DNA of 36,252 nt from Anaerolineae bacterium. Its GTDB lineage: Bacteria; Chloroflexota; Anaerolineae; UBA1429. A program made the translations under genes and the position numbers. The stretch covers positions 1 to 36,252 of the forward strand of contig JAFGLK010000475.1 in NCBI GenBank assembly GCA_016928125.1. Direction: 5' to 3'. Shown in pieces: positions 1 through 8,289 of this stretch. Numbering within the stretch: position 1 is the first letter of the stretch; the number at the start of each line of letters is the position of its first letter. Below the pieces are notes generated by a model. The model saw nothing but the letters and a program-made list of their open reading frames with translations, was not told where the DNA came from and did no database searches.

Positions 1-960
1 CTGCCCGAAGGGTACATCCTCAAGGAGGCCTACATCGCCAAGGCGATCGCGCTTGCCGATGTGCTGATCGTCCTGACCCACTTCAAGGGGCATGGGCTGG
101 GTGTGATCGGTGGGTCGATCAAGAATCTGGGCATCGGCGCCCAATCCAAGCGCGGCAAGCACAACGTGCACCTGGGCGGGCATCCGACCTACGGCCTCGG
201 CGCCGCCACCGACTTTCATCCCGAGCGCTGCAAGGGGCGCAACGGCTGTGCCCAATGGGAGATTTGCGAGAGCGTCTGCCCCTACGGCCTGTTCCACGTC
301 ACAGAGGACAGCATCGAATGGGACCGGGAGCGTTGCACGGGCTGTCTGGCGCACTTTGGCGCCAACCGCTGGTGCGGCGTCACCGACGTGCCCGAGATCA
401 CCCTCAAGGCGACCAACGCGGCCATCGCTGACGGCTGCCTCGGCGCGGTCAAGGCCGTTGGGCGCGAGCGGGTCGGCTTTATCAACATGGCCATCGACAT
501 CTCGCCGGGCTGCGATTGCGTCAGCTTTGCGGATATGCCCATCGTGCCCCATCTGGGCGTGTTCGCGGGCACCGACCCTGTGGCCCTGGACAAGGCGTGT
601 GTCGATCAGGCCCGCCAGGCACCGGGGATCCCTGGATCGGCTGCCGAGGACTATGGCGCCGGCGACCCCGGAGACAAAAAGTTCACGGCCGCTTCCGCAG
701 TGCACCACTCGGGCATCAGCGAGGAGATCCAGATCGAGACCGGCGCGATCAATGGCCTGGGCAGCAAGGAATACGAGCTGGTCGACGTGGAGCCTCTGAA
801 GGACGGACGCCTCTGGCAGTTCCCAGACGTGCGCATGCCGCTCGAGAAGTATGCCCATATCTATGCCAAGGATGATCCGTTCCCTCGGGAGCGCCATGCT
901 GGGCATGGGTTCCTTCGGGAGACGGTCATCGACCTGGAGCGCGTCAGCCACATGGACTGA
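1..960 (+). CDS. DUF362 family Fe-S protein (5' end outside window)
   Basis: The reading frame is open from the first base, so this is the C-terminal part (about 319 residues) of a longer protein. The visible part has the features of DUF362 proteins: a stretch with HFKGHGLGVIGGSIKNLGIG, then a Cys-rich block (CKGRNGC, ICESVCPYG, CTGC, WCGV), then the late FAGTDPVALDKACVD segment. Members of this family are predicted cytoplasmic Fe-S proteins, usually of unknown substrate. The Cys spacing departs from a standard ferredoxin pattern: C-x5-C-x5-C-x3-CP, then C-x2-C-x10-C. Some Cys may therefore not be cluster ligands. The next gene begins 35 bases downstream behind a good ribosome binding site, so the two may be co-transcribed. 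The family call is good, but the function is unknown. Confidence 0.82.
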   Translation: MPEGYILKEAYIAKAIALADVLIVLTHFKGHGLGVIGGSIKNLGIGAQSKRGKHNVHLGGHPTYGLGAATDFHPERCKGRNGCAQWEICESVCPYGLFHVTEDSIEWDRERCTGCLAHFGANRWCGVTDVPEITLKATNAAIADGCLGAVKAVGRERVGFINMAIDISPGCDCVSFADMPIVPHLGVFAGTDPVALDKACVDQARQAPGIPGSAAEDYGAGDPGDKKFTAASAVHHSGISEEIQIETGAINGLGSKEYELVDVEPLKDGRLWQFPDVRMPLEKYAHIYAKDDPFPRERHAGHGFLRETVIDLERVSHMD

Positions 961-994
961 GCCGCCGCCTCTTGCTGAGTGAAAGGAGCCGAAC

Positions 995-1354
995 ATGTCT
1001 GATGGACAGGCACATGTAGAGACCGCGCTGGCCCTGTGTCGATCGGCCAAAGAAGATCTGAGCGCGCTCGTCGAGTCGGACCAGGGCTGGATCAGCGAGA
1101 CGATCGCTCGAGTGGAAGGCACGGAAGCGACGCTGGAGGGCCTCAAGGACAGATTCTTTGTGCGGAGCAAGCTCTGTCTTCCCTTTGCGGCGCGCTGCGT
1201 CGCCGAGGCGCAAAAGCTGGAGCAGGCCGTCCAAGAGCTGCAGCCAGATTCGGACGGCCAGGTCGCAGCGGTCGGTGCGGCGCTTTCGGCCTTGGAAAAG
1301 GCCGTGCGAGCCCTGGACAGCCGCTCCGCCATGCAGGGCATGGCCATCACATAG
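995..1354 (+). CDS. small helical protein of unknown function
   Basis: I do not recognise this 119-residue protein. It starts at an ATG 7 bases after a GAAAGGAG ribosome binding site and ends 16 bases before the epimerase start, so it is probably a real gene in a three-gene unit. The sequence has no signal peptide and no clear membrane segment. It is rich in Ala, Glu, Leu and Lys with heptad-like spacing from about residues 5 to 45 and 65 to 108, which suggests two long amphipathic helices or a helical hairpin. Two Cys (in KLCLPFAARC) lie in the middle between the helices. No catalytic motif is visible. It could be a small adaptor for one of the flanking genes, but that is only inference from position. 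Confidence 0.65.
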   Translation: MSDGQAHVETALALCRSAKEDLSALVESDQGWISETIARVEGTEATLEGLKDRFFVRSKLCLPFAARCVAEAQKLEQAVQELQPDSDGQVAAVGAALSALEKAVRALDSRSAMQGMAIT

Positions 1355-1369
1355 AGCGGGGGCACTGCG

Positions 1370-2248
1370 ATGAACACTGTTCTGGTCACCGGCGGGGCCG
1401 GGAGCATGGGGCGACAGGTGGTGCTCCAACTCGCAGCCTCGGGCCATCGTGTGCGCATCCTCGATCTGCCCACGTGCGATTTCACCGCGTTCGACGACAG
1501 GCCCGAGGTAGAGATCTACAGGGGCTCCATCGAGGACGTGACGCTCCTGGCTCGCGCGGTAGCCGGCGTGGACACGGTGATCCACCTTGCAGCCCTGCTG
1601 CCGCCCGGCAGCGAGTGCGACCGCCAGCGCACAATGTCGATCAACCTCGTGGGCACCAAGCGACTGCTTGAGGCTCTGGGCCGATCCAGCCCAGAGGCGC
1701 ATCTTGTCTTCAGCTCCTCGGTGTGCGTGTACGGCGATACCTCGCCGCGCGAGCCGCCCGTGGCCGTGACGGCGCAACCCTGCCCGGTCGATCTCTATGG
1801 GGAAAGCAAGGCAAGAGCCGAGGAAGCCATTCGAAAGCGGGGCGTCCAACACACCATTCTCAGGATTGCCGGCGTCTCGGTGCCCGAGTTCCTCGAGCCG
1901 CCAGCCGTCTGGCCTTTTGCCGCTCAGCAACGCATCGAGTTCGTTTGCCGAGAGGATGTGGTGACCGCCCTTATCGCTTGCGTGGGCAGTCAACAAGTCT
2001 GGAACAAGACGCTGAATATCGCCGGAGGACCCACATGGCGCATGTTGGGACACTCCTATGTCGGGCAGTTCAACGCCGTGATGGGGTTGGATCCGGATGA
2101 CGGGCGCTACCTCGATCGGCCTGGCACCTTTGACTGGTATGACACCGCCGAGTCGCAGGCCCTGCTGAGCTATCAGCAGACACCCTTTGACCGATTTCTG
2201 GAGCTTCTGGGCGAGGCGATCGAGCAGGCGTTGGGTGGTTGGTCTTGA
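1370..2248 (+). CDS. NAD-dependent epimerase/dehydratase (extended SDR)
   Basis: A 292-residue extended short-chain dehydrogenase. The N-terminal Rossmann motif TGGAGSMG (residues 7-14) binds NAD(P). D-L-P near residue 32 ends beta-2, where cofactor preference is set. The catalytic triad is visible as Ser in VFSSSVCVYG (about 115-117) and Y143-x3-K147 in LYGESK. Relatives interconvert or dehydrate nucleotide sugars such as UDP-glucose/UDP-galactose, but the C-terminal substrate domain is not diagnostic here, so the substrate is unknown. It is slightly shorter than typical UDP-glucose 4-epimerases (about 310-340). It is the last gene of the rightward group and faces nrdR across a hairpin-rich gap. 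Confidence 0.85.
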   Translation: MNTVLVTGGAGSMGRQVVLQLAASGHRVRILDLPTCDFTAFDDRPEVEIYRGSIEDVTLLARAVAGVDTVIHLAALLPPGSECDRQRTMSINLVGTKRLLEALGRSSPEAHLVFSSSVCVYGDTSPREPPVAVTAQPCPVDLYGESKARAEEAIRKRGVQHTILRIAGVSVPEFLEPPAVWPFAAQQRIEFVCREDVVTALIACVGSQQVWNKTLNIAGGPTWRMLGHSYVGQFNAVMGLDPDDGRYLDRPGTFDWYDTAESQALLSYQQTPFDRFLELLGEAIEQALGGWS

Positions 2249-2282
2249 TCACTTGCCCATAGATGGACTGCACAAAAGAACG

Positions 2283-2328
2283 AGCGGGCACGCCTCTTCT
2301 CTGATCCCTCTGAAGAGGCGTGCCCGCT
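2283..2328 (-). terminator. bidirectional terminator-like hairpin after nrdR and the epimerase gene
   Basis: Perfect 17-bp arms (2283-2299 with 2312-2328) enclose a 12-base loop between two convergent genes. Read leftward, the stem is followed by TCGTTCTTTTG, a moderate T-run, so it should end the dcw/nrdR transcript. Read rightward there is no T-run, so its use by the epimerase transcript is less certain. Confidence 0.7.
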
Positions 2329-2346
2329 TGTGACGGGTTGTTTCGA

Positions 2347-2361
2347 TGCAGCTGTGCTGCA
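2347..2361. other. short perfect hairpin in the convergent gap
   Basis: TGCAGC and GCTGCA pair over a 3-base loop. It sits between the large terminator-like hairpin and the nrdR-proximal hairpin. Its role is unknown, and it may be chance. Confidence 0.3.
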
Positions 2362-2383
2362 CACGTTCTTCCAGTGAGTCAAG

Positions 2384-2400
2384 GGCCGTCATGGACGGCC
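2384..2400 (-). terminator. nrdR-proximal hairpin
   Basis: GGCCGTC, a 3-base loop and GACGGCC form a perfect 7-bp stem 20 bases past the nrdR stop codon. Read leftward it is followed by CTTGACTCAC, without a T-run. It may protect the mRNA 3' end or assist the stronger hairpin further on. Confidence 0.4.
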
Positions 2401-2420
2401 AGGATAGGGCTAACCGTGAC

Positions 2421-2882
2421 CTATGTTCGCTCGCTGGAATCCTCGATCATGGTATCCACTTCGCGCTTGAGCGTCTCAAGATCGGCAAAGGATCGATAGA
2501 CTGAGGCAAAGCGCACATAGGCGACCGCATCCAGGTCCTTGAGACGCTCCATGACCATCTCGCCGATCACACGGCTTGGCACCTCGGATCTGCCCAGGCC
2601 ATAGAGCGCAGACTCGATGCTGGACACCAGGTGTTCCACTTCATCGATCGAGATCGGGCGCTTGGCGCAGGCCACGCGAATGCCCTCGAATAGCTTCTGA
2701 CGATCAAAGGGCTCGCGACGACCATCGCGTTTCTCCACAACGAGATTGACCCCGGCGACCCGCTCATACGTGGTGAACCGCTGGTCACAACTCTGGCATT
2801 GTCGGCGACGACGGATGCCATCGCCCACCTCGCGCGTGTCGATCACCCGCGAGTCGGACGAGCCGCAGAATGGACATTTCAT
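2421..2882 (-). CDS. nrdR: transcriptional repressor NrdR
   Basis: A 153-residue NrdR of standard length. The N-terminal zinc ribbon has C3-x2-C6 and C29-x2-C32, followed by the conserved RFTTYE. The rest is an ATP-cone domain (about residues 49-139) with EKRDGRREPFDRQKL and the closing YVRFASVYRSF. Known NrdR proteins sense ATP/dATP and repress ribonucleotide reductase genes at NrdR boxes. No such genes or clear boxes are seen in this window. The ATG lies 7 bases after AAGGGG. It is the last gene of the dcw operon, 12 bases after ftsZ, so its expression is tied to division and cell-wall genes. Confidence 0.96.
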   Translation of the reverse strand: MKCPFCGSSDSRVIDTREVGDGIRRRRQCQSCDQRFTTYERVAGVNLVVEKRDGRREPFDRQKLFEGIRVACAKRPISIDEVEHLVSSIESALYGLGRSEVPSRVIGEMVMERLKDLDAVAYVRFASVYRSFADLETLKREVDTMIEDSSERT

Positions 2883-2894
2883 ACCCGTGCCCCT

Positions 2895-3989
2895 TTAGGA
2901 TCTGGGTATTCCCTTGCGCAGGAAAGAGGGTATGTCCAGATCCTCTTTGTCAAAGTTCCTAATGGGGAACTCGATCGTCTTGCCGGCCATCGGTTTCGGG
3001 ATCGCGATGGCAGGGCGCGCGCCGGCGGCCCCTCTCGCCTGTCCATCGAACCCCGTGGCAATGACGGTGATCTGGACCTGATCGTCGAGACCGTCGTCGA
3101 TGGCAGCGCCAAAGATGATATTCGCTTCAGGATCGACCATCTGGCGAATCAGCTCGGCGGCCTCGTGCACCTCAAAGAGCGTCATGTCCGAGCTGCCCTT
3201 GATGTTGAACAACACGCCCTTGGCCCCGTCGATGCTGACATCCAGCAACTTGCTGTTGATGGCCTGCATGGCTGCATCGGTGGAGCGGGTCTCGCCCTGG
3301 CCATAGCCGATCGACATCAGCGCCGAGCCACCATTGCCCATGATAGACCGAACGTCGTTAAAGTCAACATTGACCAGCCCCGTCCCGACGATGAGTTCCG
3401 AGATGCCCTGGATTCCCTGGCGCAAGAGGTCATCCGCCGAGAGAAAGGCATCTCTCACCGAGGCCTTGGGATCGACGACCTGGAGCAAGCGATCATTGGG
3501 GATCACAATGAGCGTATCCACATGAGAGCGCAGACGCTCGATGGCGTCGGTGGCGATTTTGGCGCGGCGTGAGCCCTCAAAGCTAAAGGGACGGGTGACA
3601 ACAGCCACGGTCAGCGCCCCCAGCGAACGGGCTCTCTCGGCCACGATGGGCGCTCCCCCGCTGCCGGTGCCGCCCCCCATGCCGGCGGTCACAAAGATCA
3701 TATCGGCGCCACGCAACAGCTCTGCGATCTCCTCAACGGACTCTTGTGCAGCCTTTTCGCCGATGCTCGGATCACCGCCCGAGCCCAACCCACGGGTGAT
3801 CTTGTCCCCAATGCGCATGCGCACGGGCGCAGACGAATGCGCCAAAGCCTGCGCATCGGTGTTCAGAGCGACAAATTCGACGCCCTGAACGCCTACATCG
3901 ATCATGCGATCCACGGCGTTCGAGCCGCCACCGCCGATCCCTACCACTTTGATCTGTGCATTCGTACCCAGCCCTGTGAACTCGTCCAT
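2895..3989 (-). CDS. ftsZ: cell division protein FtsZ
   Basis: Tubulin-like GTPase that polymerises at midcell into the Z ring. The 364-residue protein shows the nucleotide-binding GIGGGGSNAV (residues 18-26), the tubulin signature GGGTGSG (105-111), and the T7 catalytic loop NVDFND with D209 and D212. After the globular domain there is a short linker of about 35 residues. It ends in the conserved tail DLDIPSFLRK, the peptide that binds FtsA in other bacteria, followed by a short basic end. The start codon follows an AAAAAGGAG ribosome binding site. It lies 16 bases after ftsA and 12 before nrdR in the same operon. No key residue is missing. Confidence 0.98.
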   Translation of the reverse strand: MDEFTGLGTNAQIKVVGIGGGGSNAVDRMIDVGVQGVEFVALNTDAQALAHSSAPVRMRIGDKITRGLGSGGDPSIGEKAAQESVEEIAELLRGADMIFVTAGMGGGTGSGGAPIVAERARSLGALTVAVVTRPFSFEGSRRAKIATDAIERLRSHVDTLIVIPNDRLLQVVDPKASVRDAFLSADDLLRQGIQGISELIVGTGLVNVDFNDVRSIMGNGGSALMSIGYGQGETRSTDAAMQAINSKLLDVSIDGAKGVLFNIKGSSDMTLFEVHEAAELIRQMVDPEANIIFGAAIDDGLDDQVQITVIATGFDGQARGAAGARPAIAIPKPMAGKTIEFPIRNFDKEDLDIPSFLRKGIPRS

Positions 3990-4005
3990 GCTCGCAGCTC
4001 CTTTT

Positions 4006-5238
4006 TCACTCTGTGTGTGGCAACAATAATCGCAACAACCCTCTTATCCTCTCAAGCAGAGACATATCGGCTCGATCCCTGCCGGGGGATTTGGCATATC
4101 GCTCTTGTTTCATCCCCCAGAGGAGCAGTCCCACGCTTGCGGCATAGGCCGGGCTGCTGATCGCCTCGACCAAGCCATGCAGATCATGCGGCGCTCCCAT
4201 GCGCGCTGGCAGGCCGAGCTTGCGCTCGGCGAAATCACACAAACCTCGCAACCGCGCTGCCCCGCCGGTAAAGACCAGACCGGCTGGCAGCAGCTTGTCG
4301 AATCCTGATCGGCTAAGCTCCCGCCCGATCATGTCGATGATCTCGTCGACCCGTGCCGTGGCAATATCACACAGTTCCTGCCGCGGGATACTGTGCAAGC
4401 TGTTCCCGCCAAAGGTTGCGATCTCGATGATCTCTCCTGTGGCCATAGACGGCGCTATCTGAGCATAGCGAGTCTTGGCGTCCTCTGCGGTAGACCAGGG
4501 CGTGCGCAAAGCGACTGCCACATCATGGGTGACGTGGTTGCCGCCGACAGGAAACACGACCGTCTCCCAGGGACTGCCGTCCATAAACACCGACAGATCC
4601 GTGGTGCCCCCGCCCATGTCGACCAGGGCGACCCCTAGGCTCTTCTCATCTTCCGTGAGCACCGCCTCGGCCGAGGCCAATGGCTGCACCAGCAGATCAG
4701 CCACTTGGATGCCTCGCGCTTGAATGCAGCGAACGAGATTCTGCACCGAGGTGTCGGCCGCTGTGACGATGTGGGCCTCCACATCCAGCCGATAGCCCAT
4801 CAGGCCCAACGGGTTCCTGATGCTATCCTGGTGATCCACGGTGAACTCGCGCGGAATGGCATGCACGATCCTTCGGTTGTGAGTGAGCACGATAGCCTGG
4901 GCCGCTTCGATCACTCGCTCGACGTCATCCCGATCGATCGGCCGATCGCCTCGCCCAATGGCGACCACGCCACGGTTGTTCTGGGAGGATATGTGGCTGC
5001 CTCCCAAGCCCACATAGGCTTCAGAGATCGCATGGCCCGACACCCGCTCTGCTTTGTCCGCCGATTCCCGGATCGCCTCACAGACAGCATCCACATCCGC
5101 AATCACGCCCTTGCGAACACCCCGTGAGGGTGCCACACCCACCCCTGTGATGGTCAGCGCATCGCTGTCGCCGATCTGGGCCACCAGTGTGCAAACCTTG
5201 CTTGTTCCGACATCAATAGCGACGATGGTCTGCTCCAC
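4006..5238 (-). CDS. ftsA: cell division protein FtsA
   Basis: Actin-like ATPase of 410 residues that tethers FtsZ filaments to the membrane. The N-terminal phosphate-1 motif AIDVGTSKVCTLV, the FtsA-specific 1C subdomain (about residues 85-165), the phosphate-2 motif VDMGGGTTDLSVF and the adenosine motif VFTGGAARLRG are all present. The C-terminus ends with an amphipathic helix, LLERIRGLLRLLLP, which is the expected membrane-targeting sequence. It follows ftsQ by 22 bases and precedes ftsZ by 16, the common ftsQ-ftsA-ftsZ order. The presence of FtsA and the matching FtsZ tail suggests a canonical FtsA-FtsZ link rather than a SepF-only system. Confidence 0.97.
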   Translation of the reverse strand: MEQTIVAIDVGTSKVCTLVAQIGDSDALTITGVGVAPSRGVRKGVIADVDAVCEAIRESADKAERVSGHAISEAYVGLGGSHISSQNNRGVVAIGRGDRPIDRDDVERVIEAAQAIVLTHNRRIVHAIPREFTVDHQDSIRNPLGLMGYRLDVEAHIVTAADTSVQNLVRCIQARGIQVADLLVQPLASAEAVLTEDEKSLGVALVDMGGGTTDLSVFMDGSPWETVVFPVGGNHVTHDVAVALRTPWSTAEDAKTRYAQIAPSMATGEIIEIATFGGNSLHSIPRQELCDIATARVDEIIDMIGRELSRSGFDKLLPAGLVFTGGAARLRGLCDFAERKLGLPARMGAPHDLHGLVEAISSPAYAASVGLLLWGMKQERYAKSPGRDRADMSLLERIRGLLRLLLPHTE

Positions 5239-5260
5239 CAGCTTGCTCCCCTATCCGCGT

Positions 5261-6070
5261 CTAGCGAGCTTTGTAGGTCGGGTGTTTTTCATCCCGAAGG
5301 TCGATATACATTACGTCAACCCCGTCGCGGGTCAGTCGATCGACCAACTCCTGCATGAGCATGACCTTGGTCTCAGCGCGGCCCTCGTGGCCCAAATAGA
5401 CCGGCCAGCCAGCCGCCGTCACCGAGAGAACCAGGCCATGGGCCTGCGTATATTCAAAGTCCTTGGCAGCCGGCAGGGCTCTGATCAGGCCAGACACCAT
5501 GTCCCAAGCGACCCCCACGATATAGTCTTCGGGATCGGATACAAGCCCCTGGCGATCGTGGATGATCGCCGTTTCGCCAGGATCATGCGCTTTGCCCAGC
5601 ACTTGGCCCTGGCTATCGAGCCACCACATCCCGCTGATACTCTCCCAAACCACCAGCGCCTCGTGCTCGCGCACTGTGATGTGAACCTGATTGGGAAGTC
5701 GGCAAATCACCGATACCTGATCGATGCAGCCAAACTCCTTGCGTAAGCGTGCCTCGAGGGCGTCCGTATTCAGCTGAAAGATATTCTGAAACTCCACATC
5801 CGCCACGCGCTCGACCTCTGCAGACGACACCAACGTCGTGCCGCCGACCGAAACCCGGGTCACAAGAAAGCTGGCGCTGGTGAACAGGCGGAATATCAGC
5901 GTCAGGCTCGCCAGGAGCAGGACTATCGCCGGGATCTTGGCCCAGTTCGTCGCGACCCGTGTCGTCGCCCGAGCACTCGGCGTAACCACTGGCATGTCAG
6001 TCGCATAGGTCCCCAATCGGGACCGCGAGCGACTGCGTCGTTTGGGCCGTACGCTTGATCTGCGAGCCAT
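5261..6070 (-). CDS. ftsQ: cell division protein FtsQ/DivIB
   Basis: A bitopic divisome protein of 269 residues. The first 40 residues are cytoplasmic and very Arg-rich. A single membrane segment follows at about 46-68 (AIVLLLASLTLIFRLF). Then comes the extracytoplasmic POTRA domain (FLVTRVSVGGTTLVSSAEV... as in FtsQ), and the FtsQ/DivIB beta domain with the conserved LPNQVHITVREHEALVVWE stretch. It acts with FtsL-type partners to control septal synthesis by FtsW and FtsI. It lies between ddl and ftsA in the usual order. The ribosome binding site (TAGGT) is weak. Confidence 0.93.
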   Translation of the reverse strand: MARRSSVRPKRRSRSRSRLGTYATDMPVVTPSARATTRVATNWAKIPAIVLLLASLTLIFRLFTSASFLVTRVSVGGTTLVSSAEVERVADVEFQNIFQLNTDALEARLRKEFGCIDQVSVICRLPNQVHITVREHEALVVWESISGMWWLDSQGQVLGKAHDPGETAIIHDRQGLVSDPEDYIVGVAWDMVSGLIRALPAAKDFEYTQAHGLVLSVTAAGWPVYLGHEGRAETKVMLMQELVDRLTRDGVDVMYIDLRDEKHPTYKAR

Positions 6071-6085
6071 CGTCGTTACCTAGCT

Positions 6086-7189
6086 CTAGTGATCGAATTG
6101 GTAAGTGGTCTCAGACGCGTGCTTTTCGGCATGGCGTTCGATCGCCAGCTCGATCAGGCGATCGATCAGATCCGGATAGGGCAACCCACTCGCCGCCCAC
6201 AGCTTGGGATACATGCTGATCGATGTAAAGCCCGGAATCGTGTTGAGCTCGTTCACATACACCTGGCCCGTATCTCGACAGAGAAAGAAATCTGCCCGCG
6301 CCATGCCAGCGCAGTCGATCGCTCGGAAGGCCTGTACGGCCAGTTGCTGGATCGTGCGCGCCGTCTCCTCGGGCAGCTTGGCTGGAATGTGGAGCTCGGA
6401 CGCATCATCGACGTATTTGGCGCGATAATCGTAGAACTCGTTGCTGGGCACGACCTCTCCAAGCACAGAAGCCACCGGATCGTCATTGCCGAGCACGCTA
6501 CACTCGATCTCGCGAGCGTTGATGCCTGCCTCGACCAGAAGCCTACGATCAAAGCGCGCCGCCAGATCGAGCCCGCGGCGGAGCTCGGCACGGTCATGGG
6601 CCTTGGAGACGCCGACGCTCGATCCCAGGTTGGCGGGTTTCACAAACACCGGGTAGATAAAGCGCTCCTCAATGCGCTCGATGATCTCATCCGACGCGCG
6701 ACGCCAATGCGATCGCAAGATGGCCTCATACGCCACAATGGGCAGACCATGGGAGGCAAGGACGGCCTTCTGCGCGACTTTGTCTAGGCCGAGGGCCGAC
6801 CCAAGCACCCCGGCGCCCACGTACGGAAGATCCGCCAACTCCAACAGCCCCTGAACCGTCCCATCTTCGCCATAGGTCCCATGCAACACAGGAAAGACCA
6901 CATCGACCTCTGGAAAGCGAGCCCTGGACGTGCCGGGCACCAGTTCGCGTTCCCCAGCCACCATGATGGCCCCAGTCTCTGCAGACGCAACCTCTTCACC
7001 TGCGCTCAATTGCGCCATCGGATCACCCTTTAGGAGCCAGCGTCCCGAGGGGGTGATGCCGATCGGGACAATCTCGTATTTGTCTCGGTCCATCGCGCCC
7101 ATGATCGACCGGGCCGAAGCCAGGGAGACCTGATGCTCGCCCGATTGGCCTCCGAATAGCACGGCGACACGTCGCTTGCTCTCAGGCAT
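6086..7189 (-). CDS. ddl: D-alanine--D-alanine ligase
   Basis: ATP-grasp enzyme that joins two D-Ala for MurF to add to the peptidoglycan precursor. The 367-residue protein shows the N-terminal LFGGQSGEHQVSLASA, HGTYGEDGTVQGLLEL, the ATP-grasp stretch VFVKPANLGSSVGVSK, the omega-loop EFYDYRAKYVDD and the metal and phosphate site VNELNTIPGFT. The YDY-x2-KY loop is the form seen in D-Ala-D-Ala ligases and not in VanA-type D-lactate ligases, so the normal dipeptide is expected. The gene lies 44 bases after murB and 15 before ftsQ. Confidence 0.97.
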   Translation of the reverse strand: MPESKRRVAVLFGGQSGEHQVSLASARSIMGAMDRDKYEIVPIGITPSGRWLLKGDPMAQLSAGEEVASAETGAIMVAGERELVPGTSRARFPEVDVVFPVLHGTYGEDGTVQGLLELADLPYVGAGVLGSALGLDKVAQKAVLASHGLPIVAYEAILRSHWRRASDEIIERIEERFIYPVFVKPANLGSSVGVSKAHDRAELRRGLDLAARFDRRLLVEAGINAREIECSVLGNDDPVASVLGEVVPSNEFYDYRAKYVDDASELHIPAKLPEETARTIQQLAVQAFRAIDCAGMARADFFLCRDTGQVYVNELNTIPGFTSISMYPKLWAASGLPYPDLIDRLIELAIERHAEKHASETTYQFDH

Positions 7190-7233
7190 TGTGGCTCATC
7201 CTCATGCTCAATCTACGCTATGCCTCACATGGT

Positions 7234-8289
7234 TCAGGATGGGCGTTCCATCGTAGTGTCTGCCAGACCCTCAGCCACCCCGGCGAGGTCCGGCCAGTCG
7301 CCCACGAGTTCGATCTCCGGCTCAAGGCGCTGTCCGAATGCCTCCCACACTTGTCTCTGGATTCTCTCTATGAGACGTTTCACGTCGCTGGCTGAGGCCG
7401 TCCCTGTGTTGAGCACAAAGTTGGCGTGCTTGCGCGACACCGTGGCGCCTCCAACAGAGACCCCTTTCAGGCCAGCCTGCTCAATCAGGAATCCCGCAGG
7501 ATACTGCATCGTACGCTTAAAGATGCTGCCCGCTGAGCGTCCACGAGGCGTTTTCTCGTTGCGCATGTTCGTGATGTCGGCCGCTCGTCGCTGGAGCTCA
7601 GCGACATCCTCCGACCGGAGTTGCAGGGCCGCCTCCAACACAACGGGCCTCTGTTCACGGCGGGTTTCGCGCTTGAGGACGCTGGTGCGATAGCCGTACT
7701 CGAGCGCCTCGACGCTAACTTGATCGAGACGCCCATCGGGCAGGAGCCATCGCACCCAGCGGACACTGTCGGCCATACACCCACCGTAAGCCCCAGCGTT
7801 GCCCACAATCGCACCGCCCAAGGTGCCCGGAACGCCCACGGCCCACTCGAGCCCTCCCCACCCCTGCAAGATGCTCCTCTGCGCCAAATCGGCCAGCTTG
7901 GCGCCGCTCTCTGCGATCAGCAGGCCCTCCTGGCTCACGCACCAGCTTTGGCAGCTATTCACGATCACCGCTCCGCGCACGCCAGCATCGGCCACCAGGA
8001 TATTGGTGCCGCCGCCGATCACCAGGCAGGGCACGCCATGGGAGCGCGCTAACCCCAGCCAGCGCACGAGCTCGGGAAGCTCCTCTGCAACCAGGAGAAG
8101 GTCGGCCGGCCCCCCGATCTCAAATGAGGTGTGAGAGGCCACAGATTCGTCCCGCCGGATTCGGTCGCCATAGCCCTCTGCCGAGAGGGTAGCACACAGG
8201 GCCTCTAGACCCAGGCCACCATAGGATGCGCCCGCGCCATCCCGAGAAGATGTGTGCATGTCAGCTTGGCCTGAGTCTCGGCCGCTCAT
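7234..8289 (-). CDS. murB: UDP-N-acetylenolpyruvoylglucosamine reductase
   Basis: FAD enzyme that reduces UDP-GlcNAc-enolpyruvate to UDP-MurNAc with NADPH. Of 351 residues, the first 40 or so are variable. The FAD-binding domain then shows HTSFEIGGPADLLLV, IGGGTNILVAD and GVPGTLGGAIVGNAGAYGG. The catalytic serine region is PRGRSAGSIFKR. The later PAGFLIEQAGLKG and VSRKHANFVLN motifs are standard for the family. Its ATG overlaps the murC stop codon (ATGA), implying translational coupling. An ATG ten codons further in is a less likely alternative start. Confidence 0.96.
   Translation of the reverse strand: MSGRDSGQADMHTSSRDGAGASYGGLGLEALCATLSAEGYGDRIRRDESVASHTSFEIGGPADLLLVAEELPELVRWLGLARSHGVPCLVIGGGTNILVADAGVRGAVIVNSCQSWCVSQEGLLIAESGAKLADLAQRSILQGWGGLEWAVGVPGTLGGAIVGNAGAYGGCMADSVRWVRWLLPDGRLDQVSVEALEYGYRTSVLKRETRREQRPVVLEAALQLRSEDVAELQRRAADITNMRNEKTPRGRSAGSIFKRTMQYPAGFLIEQAGLKGVSVGGATVSRKHANFVLNTGTASASDVKRLIERIQRQVWEAFGQRLEPEIELVGDWPDLAGVAEGLADTTMERPS

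Noticed and set aside
944..2053. 369-residue open frame on the minus strand
   Set aside because: It lies opposite the small helical gene and the epimerase, which have clear motifs and ribosome binding sites. The minus-strand product has no recognisable domain.
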